DNA of 64,000 nt, from NCBI GenBank assembly GCA_938002655.1, contig CALLAC010000001.1, forward strand, positions 124,001 to 188,000, in the 5' to 3' direction. The notes below the pieces were generated by a model. That model had not been told where the DNA came from. It made no database searches and saw nothing but the letters and a program-made list of their open reading frames with translations. Shown here one piece after another: positions 41,227 to 50,537 of the stretch. How positions within the stretch are numbered: position 1 is the first letter of the stretch; each line of letters opens with the position of its first letter. The DNA is from an uncultured Cytophagales bacterium (GTDB taxonomy: Bacteria > Bacteroidota > Bacteroidia > Cytophagales > Thermonemataceae). A program made the position numbers and the translations under genes.

Positions 41227-43491
41227 TTACCTATCATTGTAATAATTGTCTGAAAAGTTTATGTTTCCTGAGTTTTTTTCATAGAAATCTTTGAGTTGGC
41301 TTTTGATGTTTTCCCAAGAACTTTCGGGAATACCATAAGAAAGGACTGCCTGTTTGTCTATATCAAATTCTTCACTAAAATTGTTCCAAGAGTTGTATCG
41401 TACTGCGGCTATTTTATACTGATTGAGAGCCTCATCAATTTTTTGGGAGCAAAGCTGGATATGTCCTGCAATAATACGAAAATAAGGTTCATCATCTAAT
41501 TGGAGCGAGTCCATGATATAAGTTTGGGCTTGGTCTAAATTTTTCAGTGCTAGGTACGATTGTGCTATTCTACCCAAATTCCAGGCAGGTTCAGAGGTAT
41601 TATGTTCTTGTGCTTTAAGATGATATTCCAAAGATTTTTCGTAGTTGCCTAGTTTATAATAGCACCAGCCAATTTTGCCCAAACTCCATCCATCATCAGA
41701 ATTGATTTGGTGGGCTTTCAGAAAATATTCAATGGCTTTGGAGTAATCTTTGAGTTTGAGGTAACACCAACCTATATTGCCCAGATTCCACGAATCTTGT
41801 GGAGTAAGTTCTGCTACTTTTTCATGATAAGACAAAGCCTCGTGGTAGTTTTCCATAGATGAATAGCACCATCCTATATTTTTAAGTATCCAGGGATTGT
41901 TGGGTTTGAGCTTATCCACTTTCTGATAATAAGCCAAAGCATTCTGAAATTTTCCCATTTCACGATAGCAAAAGGCAATTTCAAGAAGTGTATTGATGTG
42001 TTGGGGATTTATTTTTTCAGCTTTCAAATAAAATTCGAGAGCTTTTTCGTAATTTTCTTCTCGGGCATAAAAATTGGCAATTTCGTAAATAACTACAAAA
42101 TTAGAGGGGCTTTGGCTGTGAATTTGAAGTAATTGGTTGATATCATTATCTTCGAGGGCACGAATAACTTTATTGTTTTCTTTACGATATTTGATAGCTT
42201 GGTTTAAAATTTCTTGAAAATCGTTTTCATTGATGCCGTACTTTTGTAGAAAGATGTAGTCTTCGTTGGCATCTTTCAAAAAAGTATCTTCATCGGATGC
42301 CAGTAAGATACTTTCTAAATAGGCTTGTTCAGCTTTTTTTCTATCGCCTTGGGCGAGATAGACATTGGCAAGGTACAGAAGATTGATACTATCACTGTGG
42401 AGGTCTTCGGCTTGTTCTAGATAGAAAACAGCCTTGCTCAAATCCCCTACGACGAAATGGGTTCGTCCTAATTGTCTGAGATTCCAACTATCTTTGGGAT
42501 TGAGCTGATAAGCTTTGAGGTGGTATTGAAGAGCTTTCATATAATCGCCTAATTTCTGATAAATAAAGCCAAGATTTGCTAAGTTCCAGCTATCTTGGGG
42601 GGCTATTTGTTCAGTTTTCAGATGCCATTCTAGGGCTTTTTGAAAGTCTCCTATTTTCCCATAGCACCAAGCCAAATTACCTGTATTCCAAGCGTCATAA
42701 GGGTTGAGTTGGTAGTATTTTTCGTGCCAAGTGATAGCTTCTTGATACTTTTCCAAAGAGGAGTAGCATAGACCTATCTGGCTTATATTCCAAGCATCTG
42801 CGGGTTCTAATGCATAGGCTTTCAGATGATATTTGAGGGCTTCCTCATAGTTTCGCATATGGTAATATACCAAACCTGTATGGCTCAGATTCCAGGCATC
42901 TGTGGGGTCTAGCTCGGCAACTTTGAGATGGTACGAGAGGGCATTTTCAAAATCGCCTAATTGCCGATAGCAGTAGCCTATTTTGCCTAAATTCCAAGGG
43001 TTGTTGGGCTCATATTTGTCCGATGCTAAATGATATTGCAAGGCAGTTTCATAATCCTGAATTTTCAAATAGCACCAGCCCAAGTTGCGTAAGTTCCAAG
43101 CGTCGTGAGGTTCTGCTCTATGCACGCGTAAATGATAGTCTATGGCTTCTTCGTATCTGCTCAAACCCGCCAAACACCAAGCCAGGTTTTTCATTATCCA
43201 GTTTTGGTTTGGGTATTTTTTATCGATAAGTTGATAAATTTTGAGTGCTTGCGGATAGTCATATAGTTCACGATAAGCAAAAGCAAGCGTATCTAAAAAA
43301 CTATAATTCTCCGACCATTCTTCCAAGTGGCTACCCAGATATTGGATAGTTTGCTGATATTGACCTTTATCATTGAAATATCTGCCTAGGGTAGAGAAAG
43401 CTTGTGGGTCTTTGGGATTTTTTTGGATAGCTTCTAAAAGTTCTTCAAGGCTTTTTTTGTCGTTGTCATCAAAGTTATCATCTTCAAACAT
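41227..43491 (-). CDS. Large tetratricopeptide-repeat protein (W-N-L type repeats)
   Basis: A 754-residue protein made almost wholly of 34-residue TPR units with the recurrent core DAWNLGNIGWCYxxLxxY. By eye there are about 18 units in two blocks, separated by a diverged stretch (about residues 360-470). There is no signal peptide or membrane helix, and the N-terminus (MFEDDNFDDNDKKSLEELLE) is acidic. TPR arrays are protein-binding scaffolds; the partner is unknown. Repeats are so alike that they also recur at the DNA level. It is flanked by unrelated genes. Confidence 0.85.
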   Translation of the reverse strand: MFEDDNFDDNDKKSLEELLEAIQKNPKDPQAFSTLGRYFNDKGQYQQTIQYLGSHLEEWSENYSFLDTLAFAYRELYDYPQALKIYQLIDKKYPNQNWIMKNLAWCLAGLSRYEEAIDYHLRVHRAEPHDAWNLRNLGWCYLKIQDYETALQYHLASDKYEPNNPWNLGKIGYCYRQLGDFENALSYHLKVAELDPTDAWNLSHTGLVYYHMRNYEEALKYHLKAYALEPADAWNISQIGLCYSSLEKYQEAITWHEKYYQLNPYDAWNTGNLAWCYGKIGDFQKALEWHLKTEQIAPQDSWNLANLGFIYQKLGDYMKALQYHLKAYQLNPKDSWNLRQLGRTHFVVGDLSKAVFYLEQAEDLHSDSINLLYLANVYLAQGDRKKAEQAYLESILLASDEDTFLKDANEDYIFLQKYGINENDFQEILNQAIKYRKENNKVIRALEDNDINQLLQIHSQSPSNFVVIYEIANFYAREENYEKALEFYLKAEKINPQHINTLLEIAFCYREMGKFQNALAYYQKVDKLKPNNPWILKNIGWCYSSMENYHEALSYHEKVAELTPQDSWNLGNIGWCYLKLKDYSKAIEYFLKAHQINSDDGWSLGKIGWCYYKLGNYEKSLEYHLKAQEHNTSEPAWNLGRIAQSYLALKNLDQAQTYIMDSLQLDDEPYFRIIAGHIQLCSQKIDEALNQYKIAAVRYNSWNNFSEEFDIDKQAVLSYGIPESSWENIKSQLKDFYEKNSGNINFSDNYYNDR

Positions 43492-43560
43492 AGTTGTAAT
43501 TTTTGGTGAGGCAAAATAGTCAATTTTGAGAACTAGAACAAAAGTTAATAAGCATAAAAA

Positions 43561-44337
43561 TCATGAGTTTTTGAGGAAATTACGAAAATACTTGATTGCC
43601 TCTAAAAGGCGGCTACCATACCAAGAAAACATTTCACCATTGACAAGCTGTACTTGGCTGTCAGGAAAGAGCTGTTGCATTTCTTGTAAATGTTTTTCTT
43701 GGAAAGGGTAAGGCTCTGAGGAAAGAAAAATGTAATCAGGTTCTTTTTCGGCAATTTCGGGAAGAGAAACCTGCGGATAGCGGGATTTGTCTGCAAAAAC
43801 ATTCTCAAAACCTAATCTTTGCAAAATATCATTGATAAAAGTACGATTTCCAGCCACCATATACGGATTTTTCCAAATCAGGTAAGCCACTTTGCCTTTG
43901 TAAGTTTTAGTAAGCAAGCTAAAGTTGGATTGGATGAATGCGGCAACCATTTGGGCTTCGGTTTTTTTGGTACATATTTCGCCAATACCAACAATCATGT
44001 TGAGGGCATCTTCTAGCGTATAAATATCGCTTATCCAGACGGGGTATTTTTCTGCGAGGCGTTCGATACCTTCTTGATAGTTTTCCTCTTTGTTGGCAAT
44101 GATAAGGTCGGGGGCTAATTCATCAATTTTTTCAAAGTGAAAATTTTTTGTTCCACCTATTTTAGAAACTTTTTTTACTTGCTCATAGGGATGTAGGCAA
44201 AATTTGGTAACACCTACAATTTTTTCTGCTAAACCCAAATGAAAAAGCAGTTCGGTTTGCGAAGGAACAAGCGAAATGATACGTTGGGGCGGGTAAGGCA
44301 GTTTTATAGTGCGGTGGAGTTGGTCGGTGAAAAGCAT
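43561..44337 (-). CDS. BtuF-like helical-backbone metal/cobalamin-binding protein without signal peptide
   Basis: A protein of about 258 residues of the periplasmic-binding family 2 (TroA-like, cobalamin/haem/siderophore type): PQRIISLVPSQTELLFHLGLAEKIVGVTKFC near the start and PDYIFLSSEPYPFQEKHLQEM. The start is set at MLFTDQLHRTIKLPYPP, as the family begins there; an upstream ATG at 44367 would overlap pcm by 13 bases. Neither start yields a signal peptide, so it may be cytoplasmic. No permease or ATPase gene is adjacent. Confidence 0.82.
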   Translation of the reverse strand: MLFTDQLHRTIKLPYPPQRIISLVPSQTELLFHLGLAEKIVGVTKFCLHPYEQVKKVSKIGGTKNFHFEKIDELAPDLIIANKEENYQEGIERLAEKYPVWISDIYTLEDALNMIVGIGEICTKKTEAQMVAAFIQSNFSLLTKTYKGKVAYLIWKNPYMVAGNRTFINDILQRLGFENVFADKSRYPQVSLPEIAEKEPDYIFLSSEPYPFQEKHLQEMQQLFPDSQVQLVNGEMFSWYGSRLLEAIKYFRNFLKNS

Positions 44338-44354
44338 AAAATTTTTATTTAGTG

Positions 44355-45014
44355 TTACTTTTGCCAACCATTTTTACCCAAGAGAGGTACAAAGCTGAAA
44401 TAATCAAATTCTTCTTGGGTAAATTGTTTTTCGCCTTTGCGGGTGATACGCATCATTTTTTGGGTTTGATGATTACCTACAGGAATAACGAGCCTGCCGC
44501 CAATTTTTAACTGAAAAAGCAGACTTTCGGGCACAGCGGGTGCTCCTGCGGTTACGATAATGCCATCGTAAGGGGCAAAATGAGGCAAGCCTTGCGAGCC
44601 ATCGCCGTAAAAGCATTGTACTTTTTTATCATAGCGTAAAATATCAATCATTCGGCGGGCTTTGCGGAAAAGCGTTTCATTGTATTCAATGGTATAAACT
44701 TTTGCTCCGAGTTCTGCCAAAATACAAGCCTGATATGCCGAACCTGTACCAATTTCTAAAATACTCTGAAAAGGCTGAATTTGCAAAAGTTCGGTCTGAA
44801 AAGCTACGGTATAAGGCTGAGAAATGGTTTGTCCTTCTTCAATAGGGAAAGCCTTGTCTTGGTAAGCGTGTTGTAAGAAAACAGAATCTAAAAACCAATG
44901 TCTTGGCACAGCCATTAGGGCATTTAATACATTTTCATCTCTGATACCCTTTCGGCGAACTTCCTCGACTAACTTTTTTCGTAGACCTTTATGTTGGAAA
45001 TTGTCTTCTAGCAC
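44355..45014 (-). CDS. pcm: Protein-L-isoaspartate O-methyltransferase
   Basis: A 219-residue SAM-dependent enzyme that repairs isoaspartate in aged proteins. It has the SAM-binding motif ILEIGTGSAYQACILAELG, then VYTIEYNETL, and the family's N-terminal VPRHWFL and QPYTVAFQTELL. The C-terminal part with GRLVIPVGN and FVPLLGKNGW is typical. Length matches. It precedes the BtuF-like gene closely on the same strand and diverges from ricT. Confidence 0.95.
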   Translation of the reverse strand: MLEDNFQHKGLRKKLVEEVRRKGIRDENVLNALMAVPRHWFLDSVFLQHAYQDKAFPIEEGQTISQPYTVAFQTELLQIQPFQSILEIGTGSAYQACILAELGAKVYTIEYNETLFRKARRMIDILRYDKKVQCFYGDGSQGLPHFAPYDGIIVTAGAPAVPESLLFQLKIGGRLVIPVGNHQTQKMMRITRKGEKQFTQEEFDYFSFVPLLGKNGWQK

Positions 45015-45084
45015 AAAACAAAAGTTTTAGTAAAGTGCTTTTTTAGGCAAAAATAGTGATTTTTTCATTTGTTTTGCACAATTC

Positions 45085-45116
45085 TTTGCAATTTTTTACA
45101 ACCTTTTTTATTTTTG
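45085..45116 (+). promoter_or_regulatory. ricT promoter
   Basis: TTTG (45085-45088), 20 bases, TATTTTTG (45109-45116), 61 bases before the ricT ATG. Both boxes match the Bacteroidota consensus. Confidence 0.6.
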
Positions 45117-45177
45117 TAGTCTAAAAAATTTCATTTTAGGTTTGTAGTTATTTGTATCGTTTGAAAATTACAGAAAT

Positions 45178-46353
45178 ATGGCTTGCACTTCTTGCTTGTC
45201 AGGAAGTTGCTCTACAGATACATCGGCGGTGGGTTGTGGGGGGTGTAAGAGTGGTTCTTGTAATAAAATGAACAGCTATGATTGGCTTTCCAATATGGAA
45301 CTGCCTGCAGACCAAAAGTTTGACGTCGTAGAAGTGCGTTTTAAGAATGGCTTTAAGGCATTTTTTAGAAATACACAAAAATTTGACCTCCTCACAGGCG
45401 ATGCCGTAGTAGTAGAAGCAACTTCGGGCTATCATATCGGAAAAATAGCTCTGCAAGGTGAATTGGTACGCTTGCAAATGCTCAAAAAAAAGGTAAATGA
45501 AAACGACCAACTACCTGTTGTTTTGCGTATACCTACGGAAAAAGATTTGGCAAAATGGAAAGAGGCACAAGCCCGCGAGATGCCTACCATGTTCCGAACT
45601 AGGCAAATTATTCAAGAGTTGGGTTTAGAAATGAAACTAAACGATGTGGAGTTTCAGGCAGATAATACAAAGGCTACTTTTTACTATTCTGCCGAAAGTC
45701 GTGTAGATTTCAGAGAACTTATCAAGATACTTGCCGCAGAGTTCAAAATACGAGTGGAAATGCGGCAAATCAGTTTGCGTGAAGAAGCAGGTAGGCTCGG
45801 AGGTATAGGGGTATGTGGGCGTGAGCTTTGCTGTTCCACTTGGCTTACTGAATTTAAGAGCGTTAATACTTCAGCGGCACGTTATCAGAATCTTTCGCTC
45901 AATCCTGCCAAGCTTTCAGGGCAGTGTGGTAGGCTCAAGTGTTGTCTGAATTATGAACTAGAAACGTATATCGAAGCTCTGAAAGACTTTCCGAGTATAG
46001 AAAAACCACTTCAAACTCAGCAAGGCATTGTTGAGCTCAAAAAAACAGATATTTTCCGTAAAATTATGTGGTTTGGTTATGAAAATGACAGCAATTGGTA
46101 TGCTCTTTCTCTAGAAAAAGTGAGAGAGTTTATTGAAATGAACGAAAAAGGTATTTTTCCTGAAACACTTGCCCAACTGACCGACGAAGGAAATAATGCT
46201 CAAGAGCAAAGAAAACAAGCATTAGAGCAAAGTAAAATGCTTACACAAGTTCTTGAGCAAAAACTCAAAGCAAAAGAAAAACAAGAAAAAGACGAAAAAA
46301 ACAAATCAAGGCATCAGAAAAAACGCAAATCCAAAAAAAAGCCTAGAACCTAA
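45178..46353 (+). CDS. ricT: PSP1 domain protein, RicT homologue
   Basis: A 391-residue protein with a PSP1 domain. The C-terminal core shows GRELCCSTWL and SGQCGRLKCCLNYE, the cysteines of RicT that help bind an iron-sulfur cluster in the RicAFT complex (RNA processing with RNase Y in Bacillus). The N-terminus has two CxxCxxxxC motifs (Cys3, 6, 11 and Cys20, 23, 28), a possible additional metal site. The Lys-rich C-terminal tail may bind RNA. In many Bacteroidota gldH follows ricT; here msrA follows, converging. Confidence 0.88.
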   Translation: MACTSCLSGSCSTDTSAVGCGGCKSGSCNKMNSYDWLSNMELPADQKFDVVEVRFKNGFKAFFRNTQKFDLLTGDAVVVEATSGYHIGKIALQGELVRLQMLKKKVNENDQLPVVLRIPTEKDLAKWKEAQAREMPTMFRTRQIIQELGLEMKLNDVEFQADNTKATFYYSAESRVDFRELIKILAAEFKIRVEMRQISLREEAGRLGGIGVCGRELCCSTWLTEFKSVNTSAARYQNLSLNPAKLSGQCGRLKCCLNYELETYIEALKDFPSIEKPLQTQQGIVELKKTDIFRKIMWFGYENDSNWYALSLEKVREFIEMNEKGIFPETLAQLTDEGNNAQEQRKQALEQSKMLTQVLEQKLKAKEKQEKDEKNKSRHQKKRKSKKKPRT

Positions 46354-46459
46354 TGGCTGTAAGGGCTGAATTGCTGTATTTAACAATTTGGCAGATGTAT
46401 TGATATTTGAAAACAAGAAATATCTGAAATTATTGAAGCACTTACCAAGCAGTAAAAAG

Positions 46460-47107
46460 CTATTTCAGCTTTTCTTTGAATACTTTTTGTAATTTTTCAA
46501 GTTTAGGGCGGATAACAAAATAACAATATCCCTGCGTAGGATTATTGTTGTAATAGTTCTGGTGATAATCTTCTGCTTTGTAAAATTTGCTAAAAGGTGT
46601 AACTTCTGTTACAATGGGTTTTTCAAATACTTTTTCTGCTGTAAGTGTTTGAATGACTTTTTCGGCAGTTTTTCGTTGCTCTTCATTATGATAAAAAATA
46701 ACCGAACGATACTGCGTACCTATGTCATTGCCTTGCCGGTTGAGGGTGGTAGGGTCGTGAGTGCCGAAGAAAACTTCTAAAATTTCAGTAAAACTGATTT
46801 GATTTTTATCAAAAGTGATTTGGCAGACTTCGGCGTGTCCTGTAATGCCTTCACAAACCGCTTTATATGTGGGATTTTCGGTTGTTCCTCCCGAATAGCC
46901 AGATTCTACCTTTACAACACCTTTTATTCGCTGAAAAACAGCTTCTACACACCAAAAACAGCCCGCTCCCAGCGTAGCAACTTCTAGTTTTGCATCTTGA
47001 TTTACTTCCATATTGTTGTTGGATTTAGCAGACTTTTTCTGTCCGCAAGTTGGGAAAGAAAAAAACAATATTCCTACGAAAGCCCAAGAAAAAATTTTAT
47101 GAAGCAT
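46460..47107 (-). CDS. msrA: Peptide methionine sulfoxide reductase A, lipoprotein form
   Basis: A 215-residue enzyme that reduces methionine-S-sulfoxide in proteins. The start [18 protein letters not shown] leads to a lipobox-like PTCGQ, so it is probably a periplasmic lipoprotein; the longer frame from 47206 lacks a signal. The catalytic motif [10 protein letters not shown] is present, then [12 protein letters not shown] and [11 protein letters not shown]. Only the MsrA domain is present, without MsrB. Confidence 0.94.
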   Translation of the reverse strand: MLHKIFSWAFVGILFFSFPTCGQKKSAKSNNNMEVNQDAKLEVATLGAGCFWCVEAVFQRIKGVVKVESGYSGGTTENPTYKAVCEGITGHAEVCQITFDKNQISFTEILEVFFGTHDPTTLNRQGNDIGTQYRSVIFYHNEEQRKTAEKVIQTLTAEKVFEKPIVTEVTPFSKFYKAEDYHQNYYNNNPTQGYCYFVIRPKLEKLQKVFKEKLK

Positions 47108-47220
47108 AATTTTTTTTTCAATACAAACGAAAGAGTAAAGAATTTGGTTTGGAGAATTAGTTTGTTTTCTTGAAAATAAAGTTTTTTCAAAATTTTCCTT
47201 AGCCATGCCGTGATTTTTCG

Positions 47221-47228
47221 TAACTTTG
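47221..47228 (+). promoter_or_regulatory. -7 box upstream of the DUF721 gene
   Basis: TAACTTTG matches TAnnTTTG, 58 bases before the ATG at 47287. The -33 box is weak. Confidence 0.4.
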
Positions 47229-47286
47229 GAGCCAAGTTCAAAAAAGAAGAAAAATAAGAAAAATCATACCTCAAACTAAACGCATT

Positions 47287-47589
47287 ATGTTATCTAGAAA
47301 AAGAAATGCTCAGCCACATCTGCTCAAAGAAATTTTAGCAGAAATTATTAGTCAGTTTCCTCAAAAATATCGCTTTGATGAACTCAACATCAAAGACATT
47401 TGGCAAAGTGTAATGGGGAAACCTATTGCAGAGCAAACACAAACTATTTATCTCAAAAATAACATTCTGCACATAAAGATAGTTTCTTCTGTACTTCGTC
47501 AGGAACTTATGATGCACAAAAGCCAAATCCGTAACCTTATCAATGAAAAATTAAATTACGAAATGGTAAAAGATATACATTTTGCATAG
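47287..47589 (+). CDS. DUF721 domain protein (DciA-like)
   Basis: A 100-residue protein of the DUF721 family, with the typical DELNIKDIWQSVMGKPIAEQTQTIYLKNNILHIKI-like core (residues 33-67) and SVLRQELMMHKSQIRNLINEKL. The family includes DciA, which helps load the replicative helicase, but short Bacteroidota members are not proven to do so. A -7 box TAACTTTG lies at 47221-47228. It is 73 bases before the M16 peptidase gene, same strand. Confidence 0.85.
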   Translation: MLSRKRNAQPHLLKEILAEIISQFPQKYRFDELNIKDIWQSVMGKPIAEQTQTIYLKNNILHIKIVSSVLRQELMMHKSQIRNLINEKLNYEMVKDIHFA

Positions 47590-47662
47590 TTGAAACAAGA
47601 GACAGGCAACAAAAGGTAGGATTTTATTTATACAGATGAAGACCTTCAATACAACAAACACT

Positions 47663-48907
47663 ATGATACAATACGAGAAATTCACATTATCCAACGGATT
47701 AAGAGTTTTAGTACATCAAAATAAAAATGTAGGCATTGCAGTATTTAATTTGCTCTACAATGTAGGTGCAAAAGATGAAAACGAGAACAAAACAGGCTTT
47801 GCACATCTTTTTGAACATTTGATGTTTGGTGGTTCAAAGCATATTCCTAATTTTGATGAGCATTTGCAAAATGTAGGTGGAGAATGTAACGCCTTTACTT
47901 CCAATGATATAACAAACTACTACATCTCTTTGCCTGCAAGCAATTTAGAAACAGCCTTTTGGTTAGAATCTGATAGAATGTTGTCGCTTTCTTTTGATGA
48001 GAAAGTTTTGGAAGTACAAAAAAATGTAGTGATTGAAGAATTTAAGCAGCGTTATCTTAATCAGCCTTATGGTGATGTATGGTTAAAACTGCGTCCTTTA
48101 GCATATCAGAAACACCCCTACCGATGGGCTACTATTGGCAAAGATATCAGCCACATAGAGCAGGCTACAATGCAAGATGTAAAAGATTTTTTCTTTCGTT
48201 TTTATCGTCCTAATAATGCTGTTTTGTGTATTGCAGGGAATGTTTCGGTAGCAGAAGTTGAGCGTTTGGCTCGCAAATGGTTTGAGCCCATCGAGGCAGG
48301 GGAACCCTATCATAGAAATTTACCTGCCGAACCAGCTCAAACACAAGCTCGTTGTTTGGAAGTTTCTGCTCCCGTACCCTTAGATGCTTTGTACAAAGTC
48401 TATAAAATGCCTGCTCGCTTGCACCCAGATTTCGAAACTGTCGATTTGATAAGTGATATTTTAGGACGCGGTAAATCATCAAGGCTTTTTGAGGAATTAG
48501 TAAGAAAAAAACAAATCTTTACGGATATTTCGGCTTATATTACTAATTCGGTTGAAGAAGGTTTGCTTGTAGTGCAAGGAATGGTCAATCCAGATGTTTC
48601 TTTGCAAGAAGCTAACCAAGCCGTAGAAAATGAAATTTGTGAGCTCATGGAAAAAGGAGTAAGCGAAAAAGAATTACGCAAGGTGCAAAATAAGGCTTTT
48701 TCTACATATCTTTTTGCTAAAATGGAAGAATTAGATATTGCAATGAACTTATGTTTTTTTGAAATGCTCGGCAATGCTGAAAAGTACAACCGCTATGAAC
48801 AAGATATTTTCAGTATTACAACACAAAAAATTCGGGCAGTAGCCCAAGAAATATTGCGAGTAGAGAAATGCTCAACCCTGTTTTACAGAGCAGAAAATAA
48901 AGATTAG
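47663..48907 (+). CDS. M16 family zinc peptidase (insulinase-like)
   Basis: A 414-residue protein, read from MIQYEKFTLSNGLRVLVHQN; an ATG 27 bases earlier is possible. The inverted zinc motif HxxEH is seen in AHLFEHLMFGG (about residue 57). The downstream Glu lies in the VQKNVVIEEFKQR segment. The second domain has the M16 C-terminal pattern (LSDILGRGKSSRLFEELVRKKQI-like). A single gene of this size is typical of the PqqL/processing-protease group that works as a dimer. No signal peptide, so it is probably cytoplasmic. Confidence 0.93.
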   Translation: MIQYEKFTLSNGLRVLVHQNKNVGIAVFNLLYNVGAKDENENKTGFAHLFEHLMFGGSKHIPNFDEHLQNVGGECNAFTSNDITNYYISLPASNLETAFWLESDRMLSLSFDEKVLEVQKNVVIEEFKQRYLNQPYGDVWLKLRPLAYQKHPYRWATIGKDISHIEQATMQDVKDFFFRFYRPNNAVLCIAGNVSVAEVERLARKWFEPIEAGEPYHRNLPAEPAQTQARCLEVSAPVPLDALYKVYKMPARLHPDFETVDLISDILGRGKSSRLFEELVRKKQIFTDISAYITNSVEEGLLVVQGMVNPDVSLQEANQAVENEICELMEKGVSEKELRKVQNKAFSTYLFAKMEELDIAMNLCFFEMLGNAEKYNRYEQDIFSITTQKIRAVAQEILRVEKCSTLFYRAENKD

Positions 48908-48953
48908 CATCAATTTTAGCATTTTCTTTATCTAACTTTTTTAGCGAGTTTTT

Positions 48954-49544
48954 ATGTACACACTTACACCTACAGTCAGAACATTACTTATTTTAAATAT
49001 AACAGCTTTTTTTCTGATGACTATGAACTTTGAGTATGCCATAGAAAATTTTGCCTTGTGGGATATTCAGACGCCGTATTTCAAGCCTTATCAACTGCTT
49101 ACGCATATGTTTATGCATGCTAATTTTTTTCATATTTTTAGCAATATGTTGGGTTTGGTATTTTTTGGTAGTGTTTTGGAACAAGTTCTAGGTTCAAATC
49201 GTTTTTTAATGTTGTATATGGTTTGCGGAATTGGAGCAGGTGCATTATCTTTGGGAGTAGACTACTACAATGGCGATGTAATACCTTCTATTGGAGCTTC
49301 GGGGGCGGTTTTTGGGGTAGTTACAAGTTTTGCTTTGATATTTCCAAATTTGGTTTTGCAATTGCTTTTTCCGCCTATACCTCTGAAAGCGAAATATTTG
49401 GTACTTTTATATTTGGTTTTTGAAGTTTCGTATATGTGGCAAAATCTACCTGGCGATAGAGTAGGGCATTTGGCTCATTTGGCAGGAATGTTGTTAGGAT
49501 TTATTATGATAAAACTTGTTTGGAAAATTCCTAAAAGATACTAA
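48954..49544 (+). CDS. Rhomboid family intramembrane serine protease (first of two)
   Basis: A 196-residue membrane protein with six predicted helices. It has the rhomboid catalytic Ser in IGASGAVFGV and His in GHLAHLAGMLLG, plus the HMFMHANFFHIFSNM motif in the second helix with the conserved His/Asn. Rhomboids cleave membrane proteins inside the bilayer. The gene lies 1 base before a second rhomboid gene, so the two are an operon. Substrate is unknown. Confidence 0.93.
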   Translation: MYTLTPTVRTLLILNITAFFLMTMNFEYAIENFALWDIQTPYFKPYQLLTHMFMHANFFHIFSNMLGLVFFGSVLEQVLGSNRFLMLYMVCGIGAGALSLGVDYYNGDVIPSIGASGAVFGVVTSFALIFPNLVLQLLFPPIPLKAKYLVLLYLVFEVSYMWQNLPGDRVGHLAHLAGMLLGFIMIKLVWKIPKRY

Positions 49545-49545
49545 A

Positions 49546-50487
49546 ATGACGGATATTTTCGCAGATTTTCGCAATGCCTTCAAACGAGATAACAATGGGG
49601 TGGTGCAACTCATTATTATCAATGTAGCCGCTTTTCTGCTGATAGGATTTTTGAGGGTAATTTTCTGGATGTTAGGAAGCGATAGAATTATTGTAAATAT
49701 TTTGGATTGGCTAGTTTTAAGCCCCGATATACTTACATTTATTACACGCCCCTGGACAGCCCTTACATATGGCTTTTTGCACGACTTTACAGATATTCTG
49801 CACATCTTGTTTAATATGCTTATGCTCTACTGGATGGGGCGTTTGGTACAGGAGTACATTGGCAGTCAGCGAGTAGTAGCTATTTATGTGTGGGGAGTAT
49901 TAGTGGGAGCTCTGTTTTTCCTGATCGTTTACAATGCCATACCTCGTTTGTTTGCTTTTAGGCAAGTAGTACATCTTTTAGGAGCTTCGGGAGGAGTGTA
50001 TGCAGTGATGGTTGCCGCCGCAACAATTGCCCCCAATGCTGTGGTCTTGCTTTTTGGTATTTTTCCTGTAAGGCTCAAATACATTGCTTGGTTTATGGTT
50101 ATTGTTTCATTTTTATTCTTGGCAAGCCCTAATACAGGAGGAAATGCCGCTCATTTAGGAGGAGCTTTACTAGGATATTTGTTTATTGTGCAACTTCGCA
50201 AAGGTAACGATTGGAGCAAACCTATTACTTGGGCAATTACCTTTTTGAGAAATTTCGGTATACGCAGAAAACCCAAAATGAAAGTGCGTTATGTAAAAGA
50301 AGAGAAAGTTCGCATCAAAACCAATGCTAAATCTGAACAGAAAAAAGCTGATAGCTCTCCAAATACCGATTATGTACCTACCCAAGAAGAAATTGATGCC
50401 ATTTTAGACAAAATTTCTGCCAAAGGCTACGAAAGCCTTACCAAAGAAGAAAAACAAAAACTCTTCATGGCAAGCAGAAAAGATTGA
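49546..50487 (+). CDS. Rhomboid family intramembrane serine protease with C-terminal extension (second of two)
   Basis: A 313-residue protein, starting MTDIFADFRNAFKRDNNG one base after the previous stop. The catalytic Ser lies in LLGASGGVYAVM and His in GGNAAHLGGALLG, with HDFTDILHILFNM earlier. After the six-helix core a soluble Lys-rich tail of about 90 residues ends with VPTQEEIDAILDKISAKGYE and KEEKQKLFMASRKD, a conserved extension seen in Bacteroidota rhomboids. Translational coupling with the first rhomboid is likely. Confidence 0.93.
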   Translation: MTDIFADFRNAFKRDNNGVVQLIIINVAAFLLIGFLRVIFWMLGSDRIIVNILDWLVLSPDILTFITRPWTALTYGFLHDFTDILHILFNMLMLYWMGRLVQEYIGSQRVVAIYVWGVLVGALFFLIVYNAIPRLFAFRQVVHLLGASGGVYAVMVAAATIAPNAVVLLFGIFPVRLKYIAWFMVIVSFLFLASPNTGGNAAHLGGALLGYLFIVQLRKGNDWSKPITWAITFLRNFGIRRKPKMKVRYVKEEKVRIKTNAKSEQKKADSSPNTDYVPTQEEIDAILDKISAKGYESLTKEEKQKLFMASRKD

Positions 50488-50537
50488 TTAACCCGAAACT
50501 TGAAAAGTTGAGAAACTCAAAGATGTAGAGACTAAAA

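Noticed and set aside
46455-46473. Hairpin AAAAGC/GCTTTT between ricT and msrA
   Set aside because: The stem is only six AT-rich pairs and overlaps the msrA coding end, too weak to call a terminator.
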